Shown piece after piece: positions 6,339 to 8,987 of a stretch of 8,987 bases of DNA (its first letter is position 1; every line of letters begins with the position of its first letter). The DNA is taken from contig LUZO01000451.1 in NCBI GenBank assembly GCA_001603685.1, forward strand, positions 1 to 8,987. The letters run 5' to 3'. Made by a program: the position numbers and the translations under genes. The notes beneath the pieces are model-generated. The model was not told the origin of the DNA. It saw nothing but the letters and a program-made list of their open reading frames with translations, and did no database searches. Origin of the DNA: Bacteroidales bacterium Bact_23 (GTDB lineage Bacteria > Bacteroidota > Bacteroidia > Bacteroidales > Lentimicrobiaceae).

Positions 6339-7895
6339 ATGCAAAAAAGTAAGTTAGGACTCGACCGGAATAAAATTTCATATGCCCGGAGCATTGCCGC
6401 TGAGATTGCAGGCGGTGTTCAGCAGTTTGTGGAGAATTATACAACCGTGGCAGTGGAGCGTACGCTGAGCCGCCTGCTGGGAATCGACGGCATTGACGAA
6501 AATGCGGTGCCTTTGCCGAATGTGGTGGTTGATTCGCTGAAGGACAAGGGTGTACTGGGGCAGGGGGTAATTTTCTTTATCGGAAATGCCATGGTGGAAA
6601 CCGGCCTTTCTCCCCAGGAAATCGCTGAGCAGGTTTCCGCCGGGAAGATTGACCTCTCCAGACTTCCGGTTCATCCGAAAGAGAAGATTGATGCAGCCAT
6701 CATGCCGGTTGTTCACGAAAGCCTCAATCGGATAAAAGCCCGCAGAGCCCGCCGAGAGAACTATCTGAATACCATTGGTGAGGGTCCGAAACCATACATA
6801 TATGTGATTGTGGCCACCGGAAACATATACGAAGATGTGGTGCAGGCGCAGGCAGCCGCCCGCCAGGGAGCCGATATCATTGCCGTAATCCGCACCACCG
6901 GCCAGAGCCTGCTCGACTATGTCCCCTACGGAGCCACCACCGAAGGTTTTGGCGGTACCTACGCCACGCAGGAAAACTTCAGAATCATGCGTGCCGCCCT
7001 CGACGAGGTGGGAGAGGAGGTTGGCCGTTACATCCGCCTGTGCAACTACTGCTCGGGGCTGTGTATGCCCGAAATTGCTGCAATGGGCGCCTTCGAGGGG
7101 CTGGATGTGATGCTGAACGATGCACTGTACGGAATTCTGTTCCGCGACATCAATATGCAGCGCACCCTGATTGACCAGTATTTCTCGAGGATCATCAACG
7201 GATATGCCGGCGTAATTATCAATACCGGCGAAGACAACTACCTTACCACAGCCGATGCGCTTGAAGAGGCCCATACGGTGCTGGCTTCCGATCTGATCAA
7301 CGAACAGCTTGCACTCATCGCCGCCATCCCGCAGAAGCAGATGGGGCTGGGGCACGCTTTTGAGATGGATCCCGATCTGGAAAACGGATTTCTGTATGAA
7401 CTGGCTCAGGCGCAGATGACACGTGAAATTTTCCCCGAAGCGCCGCTGAAATATATGCCGCCCACCAAGTTTATGACCGGAAATGTGTTCCGCGGACTGA
7501 TACAGAACGCCCTTTTCAACGCCATTTCCATATGGACAGGTCAGGGTATCCAGTTGCTTGGCATGATGACCGAAGCCATCCATACCCCCTTTATGTCCGA
7601 TCGCTATCTGGCCATCGAAAATGCACGGTACATCTTTAATAATTTAAAGAATATCGGCGATGAAGTGGAATTCAGGGAAGACGGCATCATCAGAAACAGG
7701 GCAAAAGAGGTGCTCGACAAAGCGATTGAATTGCTTGAAGTGTTGCGCAGCGAAGGTTTGTTCAATGCATTGGAGCAGGGTAAGTTTGGTGCGGTAAAAC
7801 GGTCGAAGACCGGAGGAAAAGGCCTGGCAGGCGTGGTGGAGCGAGGGGCAAATTACAGCAACCCCTTTGTTGAACTGATGAAAAACCGGAAGTAA
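6339..7895 (+). CDS. kamD: Lysine 5,6-aminomutase alpha subunit (KamD)
   Basis: Large PLP-binding subunit of the adenosylcobalamin- and PLP-dependent mutase that moves the terminal amino group of beta-lysine from C6 to C5, giving 3,5-diaminohexanoate. Its 518 residues compare with about 516 in the Clostridium sticklandii enzyme. Residues reported there as PLP or substrate contacts appear here shifted by one: Arg185, Ser190, Ser239, Tyr264, Arg269, Asp299 and Lys371. Conserved stretches include VIRTTGQSLLDYVPYGAT (183-200) and YMPPTKFMTGNVFRG (372-386). The N-terminal part (about 1-150) would wrap the barrel as an accessory clamp. No B12-binding motif is present, as expected, because that lies in KamE, which starts 23 bases after the stop. 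The A-rich leader has no Shine-Dalgarno motif. The long antisense frame across this gene is a codon-bias shadow. Confidence 0.96.
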   Translation: MQKSKLGLDRNKISYARSIAAEIAGGVQQFVENYTTVAVERTLSRLLGIDGIDENAVPLPNVVVDSLKDKGVLGQGVIFFIGNAMVETGLSPQEIAEQVSAGKIDLSRLPVHPKEKIDAAIMPVVHESLNRIKARRARRENYLNTIGEGPKPYIYVIVATGNIYEDVVQAQAAARQGADIIAVIRTTGQSLLDYVPYGATTEGFGGTYATQENFRIMRAALDEVGEEVGRYIRLCNYCSGLCMPEIAAMGAFEGLDVMLNDALYGILFRDINMQRTLIDQYFSRIINGYAGVIINTGEDNYLTTADALEEAHTVLASDLINEQLALIAAIPQKQMGLGHAFEMDPDLENGFLYELAQAQMTREIFPEAPLKYMPPTKFMTGNVFRGLIQNALFNAISIWTGQGIQLLGMMTEAIHTPFMSDRYLAIENARYIFNNLKNIGDEVEFREDGIIRNRAKEVLDKAIELLEVLRSEGLFNALEQGKFGAVKRSKTGGKGLAGVVERGANYSNPFVELMKNRK

Positions 7896-7918
7896 AACCC
7901 ATTTTAAAGATTAAAGAG

Positions 7919-8704
7919 ATGAGCGAAGGATTATATAATATGAAAGCCCGTGATTTTGACACAACTCACGATCTGAAAAATATAAAGCCCTACGGCGATA
8001 CCATGAATGATGGTAAAACCCAGTTGAGTTTCACGCTTCCGGTACCCGCCGGGAATGAAGCCATTGAAGCGGCCAAACTGCTGATGAAGAAAATGGGTTT
8101 CGAAAATCCGCAGGTGGTATTTTACAAAGAACTTACCAAAGGGTTCACCTTTTTCAACTGCTATGGCAGCTGTACCCACAGCGTTGACTTTACCTCCATC
8201 CATGTTCCGAAGGTGGAGTCAACCACCTGGGATATGCAGCAGACCGATGAATACATCAGGGAAAATATTGGCAGAAAGCTGGTGGTAATTGGCGCCAGTA
8301 CCGGTACCGATGCCCATACCGTTGGAATTGATGCCATTATGAATATGAAAGGGTTTGCCGGCCACTATGGGCTTGAACGCTACGAAGGTTTTGAAGCCAT
8401 AAATCTGGGCAGCCAGGTGCCTAACGATGAATTTATTGCCAAAGCCATTGAGCTGAATGCCGACGCCCTGCTGGTTTCGCAAACGGTAACCCAGAAGGAT
8501 GTGCATATCAAAAACCTTGTAGAACTGGTTGAGATGCTCGAAGCCGAAGGGCTTCGCAGTAAGGTGATCCTCTGTTGCGGCGGGCCCCGCATCAGCCACG
8601 AACTGGCAAAAGAGCTGGGCTACGATGCCGGCTTCGGACTGAATTCCTATGCCGATGATGTGGCCTCGTTTATTGCTCAGGAGTTTGTGAGTAGGAACAG
8701 GTAG
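7919..8704 (+). CDS. kamE: Lysine 5,6-aminomutase beta subunit (KamE), B12-binding
   Basis: Small subunit that carries adenosylcobalamin and forms the resting Schiff base with PLP held by KamD. In 261 residues it has an N-terminal dimerisation region (to about 100), then a Rossmann-like cobalamin domain opening with KLVVIGASTGTDAHTVGIDA (120-139). Asp131-x-His133-x-x-Gly136 is the base-off/His-on DxHxxG motif, with His133 the cobalt ligand. Lys144 is the PLP lysine. Both numbers are identical to the Clostridium sticklandii protein. Later cobalamin-loop elements are NLGSQVPNDEF (162-172), LLVSQTV (184-190) and LCCGGPR (218-224). A second in-frame Met at residue 8 is possible, but the first ATG has the purine-rich AAAGAG just upstream and is preferred. 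It is the last gene of the set in this window. Confidence 0.96.
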   Translation: MSEGLYNMKARDFDTTHDLKNIKPYGDTMNDGKTQLSFTLPVPAGNEAIEAAKLLMKKMGFENPQVVFYKELTKGFTFFNCYGSCTHSVDFTSIHVPKVESTTWDMQQTDEYIRENIGRKLVVIGASTGTDAHTVGIDAIMNMKGFAGHYGLERYEGFEAINLGSQVPNDEFIAKAIELNADALLVSQTVTQKDVHIKNLVELVEMLEAEGLRSKVILCCGGPRISHELAKELGYDAGFGLNSYADDVASFIAQEFVSRNR

Positions 8705-8826
8705 GGGATGAAGAAATCCGCCAGGGGGGGAAGAAGAAAAAAGTAAAAAGTAATCCAACCGCAGTGGTCAAATGACCGATGCTGGAAGTGTTGAAAAGCA
8801 GCGTGGATTTCAAGGATTTACAGACC

Positions 8827-8876
8827 TCAGGCTCGGGTGTGGATCTTCTTTTGCCGATGAGGCTTGAATTCCGGAT
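8827..8876. repeat. Right copy of a degenerate flanking repeat
   Basis: It contains CAGGC, TGTGG, TTTT, GCC, TGA and GAATTCCGGAT (8866-8876) in the same order and orientation as 14-51, with insertions between blocks. The exact 11-mer alone would be expected by chance in a window of this size; the ordered extra blocks make shared ancestry plausible. Confidence 0.35.
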
Positions 8877-8888
8877 TCTGTCTCCGGA
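8870..8888. repeat. Doubled TCCGGA palindrome able to form a hairpin
   Basis: TCCGGA occurs at 8870-8875 and 8883-8888, separated by seven bases. Because the hexamer is its own reverse complement, the two copies can pair as a 6-bp stem. It is followed on the + strand by an A-run, not a T-run, so it does not look like a standard terminator. It could be part of the flanking repeat or a protein-binding site. Confidence 0.4.
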
Positions 8889-8923
8889 TAAGCAAAAAAA
8901 TGACTGAATCTATTTTGCTGTTG

Positions 8924-8961
8924 GGGCAATAAATCCATTGAAATGTAAATAAATATTGCCC
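8924..8961. repeat. 8-bp inverted repeat with a 22-base spacer
   Basis: GGGCAATA (8924-8931) and TATTGCCC (8954-8961) are exact reverse complements, and two G-T wobbles could extend the stem outward. The spacer is AT-rich and contains a smaller CATT-GA-AATG inverted repeat (8936-8945). It could be an operator or promoter element for a gene beyond the window, or a transcript-end structure. No U-tract follows on the + strand. Confidence 0.45.
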
Positions 8962-8987
8962 TGAAAAATATGTATATAGAATACATG

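Larger units (their letters stand above)
8705..8987. other. Non-coding tail downstream of kamE
   Basis: This 283-base tail begins with purine-rich low-complexity sequence (G run near 8725, then A-rich to about 8750) and becomes AT-rich at the right edge. It contains a small stem GGTC-AAAT-GACC (8766-8777), a repeated palindrome (8870-8888) and a longer inverted repeat (8924-8961). None is followed by a U-tract on the + strand, so I cannot name a terminator. A + frame of 31 codons (8772-8867) and a minus frame of 58 codons (8810-8986) are open but have no recognisable protein features. Confidence 0.55.

Noticed and set aside
6378..7583. A 401-codon minus-strand open frame antisense to kamD
   Set aside because: It lies wholly inside kamD, whose active-site residues are all present. 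The translation has no family features, and long antisense frames are common opposite codon-biased genes.
8766..8777. GGTC-AAAT-GACC as the operon terminator
   Set aside because: It has only four stable base pairs and no T-run after it.
8772..8867. A 31-codon + strand frame after kamE
   Set aside because: It is too short, has no ribosome-binding signal, and ends inside the flanking repeat.
8810..8986. A minus-strand 58-codon frame entering from the right edge
   Set aside because: It runs through the inverted repeats and the flanking repeat, has biased composition and no recognisable motif, so it is likely a chance opening.

Overview
The window is an almost complete operon for anaerobic lysine fermentation, eight genes on the + strand in the order kal, kce, kdd, kamA, kamB, kamC, kamD, kamE (165-8704). 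The likely host is a fermentative, protein- or amino-acid-using member of the Bacteroidetes. This is inferred from A-rich gene leaders that lack clear Shine-Dalgarno sequences, from moderate-GC genes separated by AT-rich gaps, and from the general resemblance of the proteins. The sequence does not identify a genus.

Layout: 1-164 is a short AT-rich leader. 165-3749 holds kal, kce, kdd and kamA, with gaps of 12-38 bases. 3750-3850 is the largest internal gap and can fold into a long stem-loop. 3851-6288 holds kamB and kamC, which overlap by 10 bases. 6339-8704 holds kamD and kamE. 8705-8987 is a non-coding tail with several inverted repeats and no convincing terminator. Only a degenerate repeat, with one copy in each flank, suggests anything about the DNA outside the operon. 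No gap exceeds 300 bases, and no tRNA, rRNA, CRISPR array, insertion sequence or riboswitch was seen.

How the genes work together: KamA (radical SAM/PLP) turns L-lysine into L-beta-lysine. KamD and KamE (adenosylcobalamin/PLP lysine 5,6-aminomutase) make 3,5-diaminohexanoate. Kdd oxidatively deaminates this to 5-amino-3-oxohexanoate. Kce exchanges it with acetyl-CoA to give acetoacetate and 3-aminobutyryl-CoA. Kal removes ammonia to give crotonyl-CoA, which would feed butyrate formation. KamB and KamC, placed directly before the B12-dependent mutase genes, look like a dedicated ATP-dependent reactivation system for it. KamC is built on the ATPase end of MutS but has no DNA mismatch-recognition part. 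The catalytic residues I could check against known family members (Kce, KamA, KamD, KamE) are all present, so the pathway looks functional. The pathway itself is known. The less described items are the KamB/KamC pair, the kamA-kamB hairpin and the flanking repeats.
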